NCBI GenBank assembly: GCA_963749415.1 | Contig: CAVVMG010000001.1 | Coordinates: forward strand, 2,046,001 to 2,110,000 | Direction of reading: 5' to 3' | Length of the DNA stretch: 64,000 nucleotides | Source: JALYNX01 sp963749415 | Lineage (GTDB): Bacteria; Actinomycetota; Acidimicrobiia; Spongiisociales; ZC4RG35 | Shown: in pieces, positions 33,173 through 41,726 of the stretch | How the letters are laid out: every line of letters starts with the position of its first letter | Position numbering within the stretch: position 1 is the stretch's first letter | Translations under genes and position numbers: made by a program | The notes under the pieces: model-generated | Seen by the model: the letters and a program-made list of their open reading frames with translations, nothing else | Databases searched by the model: none | What the model was told of the DNA's origin: nothing

Positions 33173-34531
33173 CTATCGACCCCTGGCGAAGGGCTCGGGA
33201 TCGAACAGGTCGGCGGGAAGCCGGATGCCCTGGTTCTCCAGGTCTTCGCTGAAAGTGGGGCGGATGCCGGTTGCCTTGAGGCGGCCCTTGTACTGGCCGT
33301 CTTCGTCCACACCCATGCCGTAGTCGAAGAGGAAGATGTCCTGAAGGGTGATGATGTCGCCTTCCATGCCCTCGACCTCGGTGACGTGGGTCACCCGCCG
33401 CGTTCCGTCCTTGAGACGGGAGACATGCACGATGAGGTCGACCGCAGAAGCGATCTGCTCACGGATGGCCCGCACCGGGAGGTCGAAGCCGGCCATCAGC
33501 ACCATGGTCTCGATACGGGACAGGGTGTCACGAGGGCTGTTGGAGTGGACGGTGGTCAACGACCCGTCATGACCGGTGTTCATCGCCTGAAGCATGTCCA
33601 GCGCCTCGGCGCCACGGACCTCCCCGACCACGATGCGGTCAGGCCGCATACGCAGGGTGTTCCGGACCAGGTCGCGGATGCCGACGGCGCCCTTGCCCTC
33701 GATGTTGGAGGGGCGGGACTCCAGGGTGAGCACGTGCTCCTGGTGGAGCTGGAGCTCGGCGGCGTCCTCGACGGTGACGATTCGCTCGTCACCTGGGATG
33801 TACGAGGAGAACACGTTGAGGGTCGTGGTCTTTCCGGAACCGGTACCACCGGAGATCAGGATGTTGAGCCGGCCACGAACGCACGCCCGGGTGAAGTCGG
33901 CCACGCGTTGGGTGATGGTCCCGAAGTTGATCAGGTCGGCTTCCTGATAGGGGTCGACGGCGAACTTTCGAATCGTCAGGAAAGGCCCGCCGATCGCCAG
34001 CGGGTGGATCACCGCGTTGACACGAGAGCCGTCGGGAAGACGGGCGTCCACCATCGGAGTTGCTTCGTCGACGCGACGCCCGATCTGGCCGACGATCTTG
34101 TCGATGATGCGGCGCAGGTGGACCTCGTCGACGAACTTCACGTCCGAGAGGTGGATTCGGCCCTGCTTCTCGAAGTAGATGTCGAAGGGGCCATTGGCCA
34201 TGACTTCGGTGATGTCCGGGTCGTTGAGAAGCGGGTCGATGGGACCGTATCCGAGTACGTCGGAGGCAATCTCGTTGAGGAGTGCGCGCCGGTCGGCCGA
34301 CGTGAGGGGCAGGCCCTGCTCCTGGTCGACGGCCCACTCCAGCATCTCGAGGACGCGCAGGCGAAGCTCAGCGTCCGACATCTGCCGGTCATAGAGCGTC
34401 GGGCCCAGTTCCTCGACGACTTTGAAGTGGAGGCGACCCCTGAGCTCGCTCATCGCATCGGAGCGGTTGGCTCCAATGTCGATGGTCTCGCTCTGCCTCG
34501 CTGCTGCGACTCTTTCAGATAGTGATGGCAC
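33173..34531 (-). CDS. cpaF: CpaF/TadA pilus-assembly ATPase
   Basis: 452 residues of the type II/IV secretion ATPase family. Walker A is ILISGGTGSGKTTTLNVFSS (near residue 230). The Asp box (IVTVEDAAELQLHQEHVLTL), Walker B (RIVVGEVRGAEALDMLQA) and His box (NTGHDGSLTTVHSNSPRDTL) are all present. The N-terminal GYGPIDPLLNDPDITEVMANG is the usual CpaF start. It powers Flp pilin polymerisation from the cytoplasmic face. Start is GTG at 34531. It lies between cpaE and tadB in the operon. Confidence 0.95.
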   Translation of the reverse strand: MPSLSERVAAARQSETIDIGANRSDAMSELRGRLHFKVVEELGPTLYDRQMSDAELRLRVLEMLEWAVDQEQGLPLTSADRRALLNEIASDVLGYGPIDPLLNDPDITEVMANGPFDIYFEKQGRIHLSDVKFVDEVHLRRIIDKIVGQIGRRVDEATPMVDARLPDGSRVNAVIHPLAIGGPFLTIRKFAVDPYQEADLINFGTITQRVADFTRACVRGRLNILISGGTGSGKTTTLNVFSSYIPGDERIVTVEDAAELQLHQEHVLTLESRPSNIEGKGAVGIRDLVRNTLRMRPDRIVVGEVRGAEALDMLQAMNTGHDGSLTTVHSNSPRDTLSRIETMVLMAGFDLPVRAIREQIASAVDLIVHVSRLKDGTRRVTHVTEVEGMEGDIITLQDIFLFDYGMGVDEDGQYKGRLKATGIRPTFSEDLENQGIRLPADLFDPEPFARGR

Positions 34532-34548
34532 CGTTTACAACCCTTCCA

Positions 34549-35733
34549 CTACTTACGCCCGAAGAGCCCGCTCTTTTGCGTGCTCTCGGGGATCTTCCCC
34601 GCGATCAATGCAGCAACACTCTCGAAGCCCTTGGCGACCTTCCCCTTGGGGTCGGTCTCGACCACCGGGCGCCCCTCGTTGACCGAGTTGGGGACGGCGG
34701 CGTCGGAAGGGACGGCGGCGGCGATCTCCATCTTCAGGGCGCCTTCGATCTCCTTGTTGTCGAGGCGGGCCTTGGAGTTGCTGCGGTTCATCACCAACTT
34801 CACGTTGGCGGTTGAAAACTTGAGGAGACGGAGTGTCTCCAACGCGAGCTTGGCGTTCTTAACCGACGGGAGGTCCATGTCGACCACCATCAGCACCTGA
34901 TCCGCCTTCTCGATGAGCGACAGGATCAGCTCGTCGAGCATCGAGGCGGTATCGACGATGATGTAGTCGTAGCCCTCCTGGAGGACGTCGAGCATCTGCA
35001 TCAGGCCTGCGGTGGTGATGTCATCGGCGAATGCCGGCTCCAACGGGGCTGCCAGGACGCGGAGGCCGCTCGGGTGCTCGGTGAGGAGCGAGTCGAGCAT
35101 CTCCGAGTCGAGCTGGTGCAGCTCGTGGGCCGCGTTCACCATCGTGAAACGGGGCTCGAGCTGGAGCAGCAAGCAGACGTCTCCGAATTGGAGGTCGGCG
35201 TCGACCAGAACGACCTTCTTGTCAGCCAATCGGTTGAGCAGGAGCGCCACATTGGTGGCGACCACTGTCTTCCCGCTCCCGCCTTTGGCCGAGCTGACGG
35301 TGATGATCTTGCCCCGTTCTGAGCGATCCGGATCATGGGACACCCGGGCGGCAACGTTGCGCCGCTTGAGGACGTCATGTGCGAACTGCTCGATCGCAGC
35401 CTCGATCTTGGTCTCGTCGAGCGGCGTCTCGATCACGTCGGACACGCCGGCCCGCATCGCATAGCGGAGCATGTCGGCTGTCACCGACTCGGCCACCATC
35501 ATCAGGACCAGGACCGGGTCCTGATTGTGGAGGCTTCGCACCTGCTCCATCGACTCCTCGTTGCTGTACGAGGGGCCGAGGAGGAGCATGCGAAGCTCTC
35601 CCGACTCGATGGTCTGGCTCGCCTCCTCGATGGAACGGGCGACCGGAAGCCGCCCCTCGAAGAGCTCCTTGGCCGCAGAGACGAAGTCCTCGTCCTTGTC
35701 GACGACCAATAGATTGTGCTCAGCCATAGACAT
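34549..35733 (-). CDS. cpaE: CpaE/TadZ-type pilus-localisation ATPase
   Basis: 394 residues. The N-terminal ~120 residues are a degenerate receiver domain (NLLVVDKDEDFVSAAKELFE). Then comes a MinD/ParA-type ATPase with the deviant Walker A VSSAKGGSGKTVVATNVALL (near 149), VVLVDADLQFGDV and DYIIVDTASMLDEL. CpaE/TadZ proteins place the Tad secretion machine, often at a cell pole. It sits 12 nt after cpaB and 17 nt before cpaF. Confidence 0.92.
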   Translation of the reverse strand: MSMAEHNLLVVDKDEDFVSAAKELFEGRLPVARSIEEASQTIESGELRMLLLGPSYSNEESMEQVRSLHNQDPVLVLMMVAESVTADMLRYAMRAGVSDVIETPLDETKIEAAIEQFAHDVLKRRNVAARVSHDPDRSERGKIITVSSAKGGSGKTVVATNVALLLNRLADKKVVLVDADLQFGDVCLLLQLEPRFTMVNAAHELHQLDSEMLDSLLTEHPSGLRVLAAPLEPAFADDITTAGLMQMLDVLQEGYDYIIVDTASMLDELILSLIEKADQVLMVVDMDLPSVKNAKLALETLRLLKFSTANVKLVMNRSNSKARLDNKEIEGALKMEIAAAVPSDAAVPNSVNEGRPVVETDPKGKVAKGFESVAALIAGKIPESTQKSGLFGRK

Positions 35734-35745
35734 GGTGAAACCTAC

Positions 35746-36674
35746 TTATCCGCCAAAGATGTCTTCTGCGAGGTTCCCGCCGAACAGCGTGTCGATGATG
35801 ACACCCTGGGTCTCGACCTCGACGAAGTCCCCGGGAACCAGTGTCATCCATATGGAACCATTCTCGAACGCATATGCGATCCGCTCCGCCTGCTCGGGTG
35901 TGACTTCGAGCGTGAAGAGGGTCTCGTTGCCGGTCTCCTCTTCCTCGCCTTCGGCCGGAACCTCACCCTCGACGGGCGCCTCGGGCTCAGCCTCGACCTG
36001 TTCCGGGGCGTCCGGATCGGGGGCAATGTCCCGACCGGTGGCCAGCACCGGGAGGCCCTGCAGGACGAACCGAGTGTAGGTCACCACCGCAGAGGCGGCT
36101 TCAGTCGGTTCCTCACCCTCAGCCGGGGCCGCACCGGGATCGACGGTTATCCCCTCGAATCCGGGTGGGAGGAGCTCGAATGCGATGTCCAGGGTGACGA
36201 TCAGGTTGACCCGGTCACCAGGGTTGACGAACCCATTGACACCGCGCACGTTGTCCGTGGAGATCGCGATCGCCTGCTTTCCGGAGGGGATCTTCTCCGC
36301 CAGCGGGGTGACGTCGACGGTGATCTCGGTCCACTGCGAGGTGGTGAGGACCGAGTTCGCGCGAGATCGGCCCGGCTGCGACAGTGTTGCCCAACACCTG
36401 GTTGAGCTCCTCTTCCGTGGTGATCGCGCCGGTCGGCAGGTCTTCCTGCTCCTCGGTGCCTGCCACGATCAGCTGGCCGCCGGAAGCGAAGTCGGAGACG
36501 ATGATCGCTCCCTCTGTGCCTTCGGCGATGTCTTCGACCGCCCGGAACACAGTCACCTGTGCCTGACCGGCTTCGACCTCGATCTTCGATGCCCTGCAAG
36601 TAGTTCCAAACCGCCCAAGCGGCGAGCCCGGCCAGTATCAAGGCCACAAGCAGAACGATGGCTCTCCTACCCAT
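35746..36674 (-). pseudogene. cpaB: CpaB/RcpC pilus-assembly protein (two frameshifts)
   Basis: The start MGRRAIVLLVALILAGLAAW is a membrane anchor. One base must be removed near 36584-36590 to read KIEVEAGQAQVTVFRAVEDI and a second near 36358-36363 to go from GNTVAAGPIS into ANSVLTTSQWTEITVDVTPL. The corrected protein of about 308 residues has the SAF/RcpC region (VNGFVNPGDRVNLIVTLDIA) and an unusually acidic insert (EAEPEAPVEGEVPAEGEEEE). CpaB proteins act in the periplasmic or wall-facing part of the Flp pilus channel. It is the first gene of the pilus operon, with AAGGGGAC upstream of the ATG. Confidence 0.75.
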
Positions 36675-36737
36675 TGAGTCCCCTTCGTTTGTCCCCTCGG
36701 TTGGGCGCTTGCCTCGGGCCGGCGCACACCTTGCGGC

Positions 36738-36743
36738 ATGCTA
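36738..36743 (-). promoter_or_regulatory. Possible -10 box (TAGCAT) of the tad operon
   Basis: TAGCAT on the minus strand lies about 64 nt upstream of the cpaB ATG. It fits TANNNT but has no clear -35 partner. Confidence 0.3.
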
Positions 36744-36904
36744 CCGATCGGGGCGCGCCCGCCCAGTGTTTCAAGTCCAATTCCACAGGAATGATTCGGA
36801 CCGTATGAAGTCAGTCTTGAGGCTTTCGCGCCAATCTCCATAGTTCGGTCGTCTCATTGTGGAGAGTTGCACGCGATGCGCTAGTCAGTGACCGGCCCCA
36901 TCGC

Positions 36905-36920
36905 CCGACCTCACGGTCGG
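36905..36920 (-). terminator. Hairpin downstream of rpsA, weak terminator candidate
   Basis: CCGACC-GTGA-GGTCGG on the minus strand is a 6-bp stem with a GNRA-type tetraloop, 38 nt after the rpsA stop. There is no U-run, so termination would have to be factor-dependent or the hairpin is only a 3'-end stabiliser. Confidence 0.35.
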
Positions 36921-36957
36921 ACGCGTCCCCCCGCTTCGCAGGAGGACGACGGTGGCC

Positions 36958-38502
36958 TCAGCGCCTCCCGATCCCGCGTTCCTTGAGCTCCTGGAGGATC
37001 GCCTCCAGCGACGCATCCACCGGCATCGGCGGCCGCTCGTCCTCGGTGGGCCCGAACTCGCGCTCGAACTCCTTCTGCGGGCGGCGACGGCCTTTCTTCT
37101 GCTCCTCGATCTGAGCTTCCCGCTCCTGCCAGTCCGGTGAAGCCTGCTTGATCGAGAGGGAAACCCGACGGCGCTCGTTCTCCTTCTCGGTGATCTTCAC
37201 CTTGACCGGCTGGCCGATGGAGAGCTCCAGCTCCGGAGACTCGACACGATGCACCGCGATCTCCGAAACGTGGACCAGTCCCTCGACACCGTCTGCGACC
37301 GAGACGAAGGCCCCGAATGGCACTGTCTTGGTGACAACCCCCTCGACGACGTCGCCCACCTCGTGCTCCCGGGCGAAAACGTCCCAGGGATCGTCGCTGG
37401 TCTGACGGATCGAAAGCGAGATCCGCTCCCGATCGCGATCGACCTCGAGGACCTTGACCGTGACCTTGTCCCCGACCTTGACCAGCTCTCCAGGATGGTT
37501 GACGTGCTGCCAGGAGAGCTCGGAGACGTGGACCAAGCCGTCCATCCCCCCGAGGTCGACGAAGGCGCCGAAGTTGACCACCGACGAGATGACGCCCTCC
37601 CGGACCTCGCCTTCGCCCAATCCGTCGAGGAAGGCGTTGCGCTCCTCGGCCTGTGCCTCTTCGAGATAGGCACGTCGAGAGAGCACGACATTGTTCCGCG
37701 CCCGATCGAGCTCAATCACCTTGGCAGTGATCGTTTGCCCGATGAACGGGTCGAGGTCGCGCACCCGGCGAAGGTCGACCAGTGAGGCGGGGAGGAAGCC
37801 GCGGAGGCCGATATCGACGATCAAACCACCCTTGACCACTTCGATCACGGTGCCTTCGACCGTGCCTTGCTCCTCCGACACCTGCTGGATGCGGCCCCAG
37901 GCCCGCTCGTACATGGCGCGCTTCTTGGAAAGGATCAGCCGGCCTTCGTCGTCCTCCTTGTTGAGGACCACGGCCTCCACCCGATCACCCACCTTGACCG
38001 CGTCGTTGGGGTCGACGTTGTTGCGGATCGACAGCTCACGGGTCGGGATCAGGCCCTCGGACTTGTACCCGATGTCGATCATCGCGCCGTCGGAGTCGAC
38101 GCTGACCACGGTGCCTTCGACGATGTCGCCCTCTTTGAACTCGAGGACGGTGGCCTCAATGGCCCGTTCGAAGTCGTCGCCGATGTCGTCGGGAAGCTCA
38201 CTCAGATCGGGGGCGACCAGGGCCTCACGGCCGGAATGCCGGGCGGGCTCGATGCCCTCCTCAGTGGGCGCTTCCACCGGTTCGGTGGTCTCGGCCACTG
38301 GCTCGGTGGTTCCCTCCACCGTCTGCTCTTCGAGGGCCGACTGCTCTTCAGCATCTTCTGCGGCCGGCTGCTCTTCTCCGGCCAACTGCTCTTCAACCAC
38401 GGGGGCTTCGGATTCGGACATTTCCCCGTTGGCTGACTCGGGCGCCTCGGCACTCCCCTCCTCGGCAGTGCTCACGGGCGCGTTCTCTTGGTCGATGGAC
38501 AT
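36958..38502 (-). CDS. rpsA: 30S ribosomal protein S1
   Basis: 514 residues. After an acidic N-terminal extension of roughly 110 residues rich in Glu, Pro and Thr, there are four S1 RNA-binding repeats (about 125-465), for example GDIVEGTVVSVDSDGAMIDI, VVKGGLIVDIGLRGFLPASL and GEVREGVISSVVNFGAFVDL. S1 helps the ribosome bind mRNA; actinobacterial versions have four repeats and not six. A strong GGAGGT ribosome-binding site precedes the ATG, and a TACACT -10 box is about 60 nt upstream. Confidence 0.95.
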   Translation of the reverse strand: MSIDQENAPVSTAEEGSAEAPESANGEMSESEAPVVEEQLAGEEQPAAEDAEEQSALEEQTVEGTTEPVAETTEPVEAPTEEGIEPARHSGREALVAPDLSELPDDIGDDFERAIEATVLEFKEGDIVEGTVVSVDSDGAMIDIGYKSEGLIPTRELSIRNNVDPNDAVKVGDRVEAVVLNKEDDEGRLILSKKRAMYERAWGRIQQVSEEQGTVEGTVIEVVKGGLIVDIGLRGFLPASLVDLRRVRDLDPFIGQTITAKVIELDRARNNVVLSRRAYLEEAQAEERNAFLDGLGEGEVREGVISSVVNFGAFVDLGGMDGLVHVSELSWQHVNHPGELVKVGDKVTVKVLEVDRDRERISLSIRQTSDDPWDVFAREHEVGDVVEGVVTKTVPFGAFVSVADGVEGLVHVSEIAVHRVESPELELSIGQPVKVKITEKENERRRVSLSIKQASPDWQEREAQIEEQKKGRRRPQKEFEREFGPTEDERPPMPVDASLEAILQELKERGIGRR

Positions 38503-38560
38503 GTTTGGGTGGTTACCTCCGAAAGGAATTCTCGCTGACGCTAGGTCTGCAAGTAGGGCG

Positions 38561-38566
38561 AGTGTA
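38561..38566 (-). promoter_or_regulatory. -10 box TACACT of rpsA
   Basis: TACACT on the minus strand would start transcription near 38553, giving a leader of about 50 nt that ends with GGAGGTAACCACCC before the rpsA ATG. Unlike many genes here, rpsA is not leaderless. Confidence 0.45.
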
Positions 38567-38605
38567 CGCAGGAAACGGCGTTACTGCCAATGGGATTTCG
38601 GCAGG

Positions 38606-41215
38606 TCAGCCCTTCACACTCGCCAGGTCCGGCCCGGTGGCGACCTCGACCTCCAGCGGCACGTCGAGATCGACGACCCCCTCCATGGTCCCCACGACCA
38701 GCTTCTCGACGACATCGATCTCGTCGACCGGACATTCCAGGATCAACTCGTCGTGGATCTGGAGTACCAGCGTCGAGCCCATTCCTTCGTCCCGGATCGA
38801 CGCATCGAGTTCGATCATCGCCTTCTTGATGATGTCGGCGGAGGTCCCCTGCACCGGGGCGTTGAGCGCCATCCGCTCCCCCATCTGCCGGATCCTGAAG
38901 TTGTCCGACTTCAGCTCGGGGAGGTAGCGGCGCCTTCCGAAGAGGGTCGTGGTGTATCCCTGGTTGCGGGCCAGAGTGACCATCGAGGACATGTACTCCT
39001 TGACCTGGACGAATTGGGAGAAGTAGGCGTCGATGTGGTCCTTCGCCTCGTCACGTGAGATCCCGAGGCGATCGGCGAGCCCGAAAGCCTCCATCCCGTA
39101 GAGCAGGCCGAAGTTGATCATCTTCGCGGTGCGGCGCTGGTCGATGGTGACCTCGGCCTCATCGAGTCCCCAAACCCGGGCCGCGGTCGCGGTGTGGATG
39201 TCGGACCCCGTGCGAAAGGCTTCGATGAGGAATGGGTCCCCACTCATGTGGGCCAGGACCCGGAGCTCGATCTGGGAGTAGTCGGCTACCAGGAACAGAG
39301 CGCCCTCCCCGGCCACGAAGGCACGCCGGATGGTCCTCCCCGATTCGGAGCGGACCGGGATGTTCTGCAGATTGGGCCGGTCCGAGGACAGCCTCCCCGT
39401 GGTGGCCGCCATCTGGTTGAAGCGGGTGTGGATCCTGCCGTCCGCATCCACCAATGGCAGATACCCGTCCACATAGGTGCTGCGCAGCTTCTCCAGCTCC
39501 CGATATTCGAGAAGGGCCTCGATCAGAGGATGGTCGATCTTCTTGAGCACGGACGCGTCCGTCGACGGCTTACCCGTGGAGGTCTTCTTGACCACCGGAA
39601 GCTCGAGCTTCTCGAAGAGGATGTATCGGAGCTGGTCGGTCGAGTTGACGTTGAACGGCTCCCCGGCGAGCTCCTGGACCTGGGCGTCGAGCTTGCTCAG
39701 CCGCTCCCGGAGGTCGGTCCCCATCCCTTCCAGGTAGGCGCGGTCGACTCCGATCCCGGCGTGCTCCATCCGGGCCAGCACCGGCACCAGGGGGAGCTCG
39801 AACTGCTCGAACAACTCGATCTCATCGCGCTCCGCCAGCTCTTCCCGCATCTTCTCCGCAAGTCGGCGAACGGCCTCGATCCGCCGCCCCTCCGCCTCGA
39901 GATCGGGCCCGGTGTCGAAAGGCAGGGTCCCCGTCCCGGTCTCGTCGTCCGGGGACTTCAGCTCGATGTCGAGCCAGCGTTCGGCGATTGCCTCCAGGTC
40001 GTAGGCCCGCTGCGATGGGTTGATGATGTAGGCCGCCAGTGCCGAGTCCATCTCGAGACGGGCCACGTCGTGGTCGAGATCGAGGAGGGCCCGAGTCAGC
40101 TCCTTGAGATCGTGACCGACCACGGAGGTGGCTCCCGACGCCATCGCCTCCAGCAGCGGCTCCGCGGCGTCGAACGGGATCACCACCGCTTCCCCGGGCG
40201 CGGTGGCGATGGCGAGGCCGAACGGCTCCTGCCCGTCGGTGACCAGGGCGACTACCAAGCTGGGCATTGCGGCGAGCTCGGCTATCTCGGCCGGCGAGGT
40301 CAGGAGCCGGCACTCCACCTCGAGCACTTCGCTTTCGCCGATGGCAGAAGGAAGGGCCTCCTCCAGGTCGCTCCACATCGAGTGGAACTCGAGGCTGTCG
40401 AAGAGCTCCTTGACCAGTTTGCGATCCCACTCCTTGGTCGCGAAATCATCGATGCCGACGCCGACTTCGAGGTCCTCGACCAGGGTCATCAGATCCTTGT
40501 TCAAGAACACCTGCTCCCGGTGGACAGCCAGGTTCTCCCTAAGCCTGGGGGTCAGGTCGTCGAGCGCCATGTAGATGTTGTCGAGTGTCCCGTGGTCGGC
40601 CACCAGCCGGGAGGCCGTCTTTTCCCCGACTCCGGGCACACCGGGGAGGTTGTCGGAGGTGTCGCCGCGGAGTGCTGCGTACTCGACGTACTGGCTCGGC
40701 GAGATTCCGTAGCGATCCTCGATCCAGGCCTCATCGGCGAGCACGGTGTCGCTGATCCCCCGCCGGGTGTACACCACGCGAACCGGGCCACCCACCAGTT
40801 GGAATGCGTCCCGGTCACCGGTGACGATCAGCACCTCCCATTCCTGGTCGACTGCGAGCTTGCTCAGCGTGGCGATGAGATCGTCGGCCTCGTAACCCTC
40901 CATGCGCAGCTGGGTGATCTGCAGCGTGTCGAGCACCTTGTCGATAAGCGGAAGCTGGCTCCGGAAGTGGTCGGGTGCCGCGCTCCTCGTTGCCTTGTAC
41001 TCGGGATACGACTCGGTCCGGAAGGTCTGGCGGGACACATCCCAGGCCACTGCGATGCCGTCGGGATGGAAGTCCTTGAGGAGCCGGATCAGCATCCGGG
41101 TGAATCCGAACACCGCGTTGGTGACCTGGCCGCTCTTGGTCGCGAGGTCCTCAGGGAGTGCGTAGAAGGCCCGATAGGCGATGGAATTGCCGTCGATCAG
41201 GGCGAGGGTGGGCAC
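38606..41215 (-). CDS. polA: DNA polymerase I
   Basis: 869 residues. The N-terminal 5'-3' exonuclease has ALIDGNSIAYRAFYALP and VTGDRDAFQLVGG. The middle domain lacks the DxE motifs of a proofreading exonuclease (it reads LVVALVTDGQEPFGLAIA), as is usual in actinobacteria. The polymerase domain has motif A FLVADYSQIELRVLAHMSGD, motif B RRTAKMINFGLLYGMEAFG and motif C LVLQIHDELILE. It fills repair gaps and removes RNA primers. GTG at 41215 has a leaderless -10 box 6 nt upstream. Confidence 0.96.
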   Translation of the reverse strand: MPTLALIDGNSIAYRAFYALPEDLATKSGQVTNAVFGFTRMLIRLLKDFHPDGIAVAWDVSRQTFRTESYPEYKATRSAAPDHFRSQLPLIDKVLDTLQITQLRMEGYEADDLIATLSKLAVDQEWEVLIVTGDRDAFQLVGGPVRVVYTRRGISDTVLADEAWIEDRYGISPSQYVEYAALRGDTSDNLPGVPGVGEKTASRLVADHGTLDNIYMALDDLTPRLRENLAVHREQVFLNKDLMTLVEDLEVGVGIDDFATKEWDRKLVKELFDSLEFHSMWSDLEEALPSAIGESEVLEVECRLLTSPAEIAELAAMPSLVVALVTDGQEPFGLAIATAPGEAVVIPFDAAEPLLEAMASGATSVVGHDLKELTRALLDLDHDVARLEMDSALAAYIINPSQRAYDLEAIAERWLDIELKSPDDETGTGTLPFDTGPDLEAEGRRIEAVRRLAEKMREELAERDEIELFEQFELPLVPVLARMEHAGIGVDRAYLEGMGTDLRERLSKLDAQVQELAGEPFNVNSTDQLRYILFEKLELPVVKKTSTGKPSTDASVLKKIDHPLIEALLEYRELEKLRSTYVDGYLPLVDADGRIHTRFNQMAATTGRLSSDRPNLQNIPVRSESGRTIRRAFVAGEGALFLVADYSQIELRVLAHMSGDPFLIEAFRTGSDIHTATAARVWGLDEAEVTIDQRRTAKMINFGLLYGMEAFGLADRLGISRDEAKDHIDAYFSQFVQVKEYMSSMVTLARNQGYTTTLFGRRRYLPELKSDNFRIRQMGERMALNAPVQGTSADIIKKAMIELDASIRDEGMGSTLVLQIHDELILECPVDEIDVVEKLVVGTMEGVVDLDVPLEVEVATGPDLASVKG

Positions 41216-41221
41216 ACGCCG

Positions 41222-41227
41222 ACGGTA
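41222..41227 (-). promoter_or_regulatory. -10 box TACCGT of polA, leaderless
   Basis: TACCGT on the minus strand ends 6 nt before the polA GTG. It lies in the 25-nt gap after the upstream small gene. Confidence 0.5.
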
Positions 41228-41240
41228 GCCGTTGCCTGGG

Positions 41241-41516
41241 TCAGTCGGGCAGCCGTGTCAGCAGGTGATCACGCTTGTTCGCAAGACGGCGTCGACGATC
41301 GGCGAGACGGCCCAGGATGCGCTCGAAGCGGCGAACGTCGCCGGCGGTGAGACCGGCTTCTTCACGGTCTATGTAGTTGCCGACCGAGGCGTCGCGCTGC
41401 GCATCGTCGTTGATGAGTCGGTGGTAGTCGAGCTCCGCCATCACCAGACGGGCCTCGCGGTCGACGGCCCCGATCCGGTCGTTGATGCGAAAGATGCGAC
41501 GCTGGAGTCGGTTCAC
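41241..41516 (-). CDS. Small basic coiled-coil protein, unknown
   Basis: 91 residues, rich in Arg, Leu and Glu, beginning VNRLQRRIFRINDRIGAVDR and continuing as a likely long helical hairpin (REEAGLTAGDVRRFERILGR, LADRRRRLANKRDHLLTRL). There is no signal peptide or membrane helix. I do not recognise the family. GTG at 41516 is chosen because TAGCCT ends 7 nt upstream; the preceding GTG is only 4 nt away. It lies 25 nt before polA on the same strand. Confidence 0.6.
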   Translation of the reverse strand: MNRLQRRIFRINDRIGAVDREARLVMAELDYHRLINDDAQRDASVGNYIDREEAGLTAGDVRRFERILGRLADRRRRLANKRDHLLTRLPD

Positions 41517-41523
41517 CACTTTG

Positions 41524-41529
41524 AGGCTA
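41524..41529 (-). promoter_or_regulatory. -10 box TAGCCT of the small gene upstream of polA
   Basis: TAGCCT on the minus strand ends 7 nt before the GTG at 41516, the leaderless geometry. It supports the reality of the small gene. Confidence 0.45.
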
Positions 41530-41577
41530 TAGCGGGAGGTCGTCTATCGGCTCGTCGGGTCATACACTTCCGATCCG

Positions 41578-41660
41578 GCCGGAGTGGCGGAATGGCAGAC
41601 GCTATGGACTCAAAATCCATTGTCCGTAAGGGCGTGTGGGTTCGAATCCCACCTCCGGCA
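41578..41660 (+). tRNA. tRNA-Leu (anticodon CAA)
   Basis: An 83-nt class II tRNA. The acceptor stem is GCCGGAG with CTCCGGC, then discriminator A. The anticodon arm is ATGGA-CTCAAAA-TCCAT, giving CAA (reads UUG). The long variable arm and the GGTTCGAATCC T-arm are present. CCA is not encoded (CAT follows). It is immediately upstream of the DUF222-HNH gene. Confidence 0.95.
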
Positions 41661-41712
41661 CATTCGTCGATAAATCCCTGACAGGGCTATGGAATCTGTC
41701 GGTGGGGGTGAG

Positions 41713-41718
41713 TACGCT
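41713..41718 (+). promoter_or_regulatory. -10 box TACGCT of the DUF222-HNH gene, probably leaderless
   Basis: TACGCT ends 8 nt before the ATG at 41727, with no ribosome-binding site between. Confidence 0.4.
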
Positions 41719-41726
41719 ACGAACAT

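Larger units (their letters stand above)
36675..36957. other. 283-nt gap between rpsA 3' end and cpaB start
   Basis: The gap holds the promoter and leader of the pilus operon. On the minus strand TAGCAT (36738-36743) is a possible -10 box and GAAGGGGAC is the cpaB ribosome-binding site. Near rpsA there is a short hairpin at 36905-36920. The stretch 36770-36850 is less GC-rich than its surroundings. I see no gene, no tRNA and no copy of the flp inverted-repeat box. Confidence 0.5.

Noticed and set aside
16280..36674. Programmed +1 frameshifting as an explanation for the repeated shifts
   Set aside because: The sites share no slippery codon, stop codon or downstream structure, and one of the shifts in the 17-kb gene and the one in rluD go the other way.
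36675..36800. c-di-GMP riboswitch in the cpaB leader
   Set aside because: The leader has GC-rich stems but none of the conserved GEMM core sequences.
38606..41215. Missing proofreading motifs in PolA as an oddity
   Set aside because: The middle exonuclease domain is degenerate in many actinobacterial and Gram-positive PolA proteins.
41232..41681. Open frame reading through tRNA-Leu(CAA)
   Set aside because: It crosses a clear tRNA gene and the antisense of a better-supported small gene.
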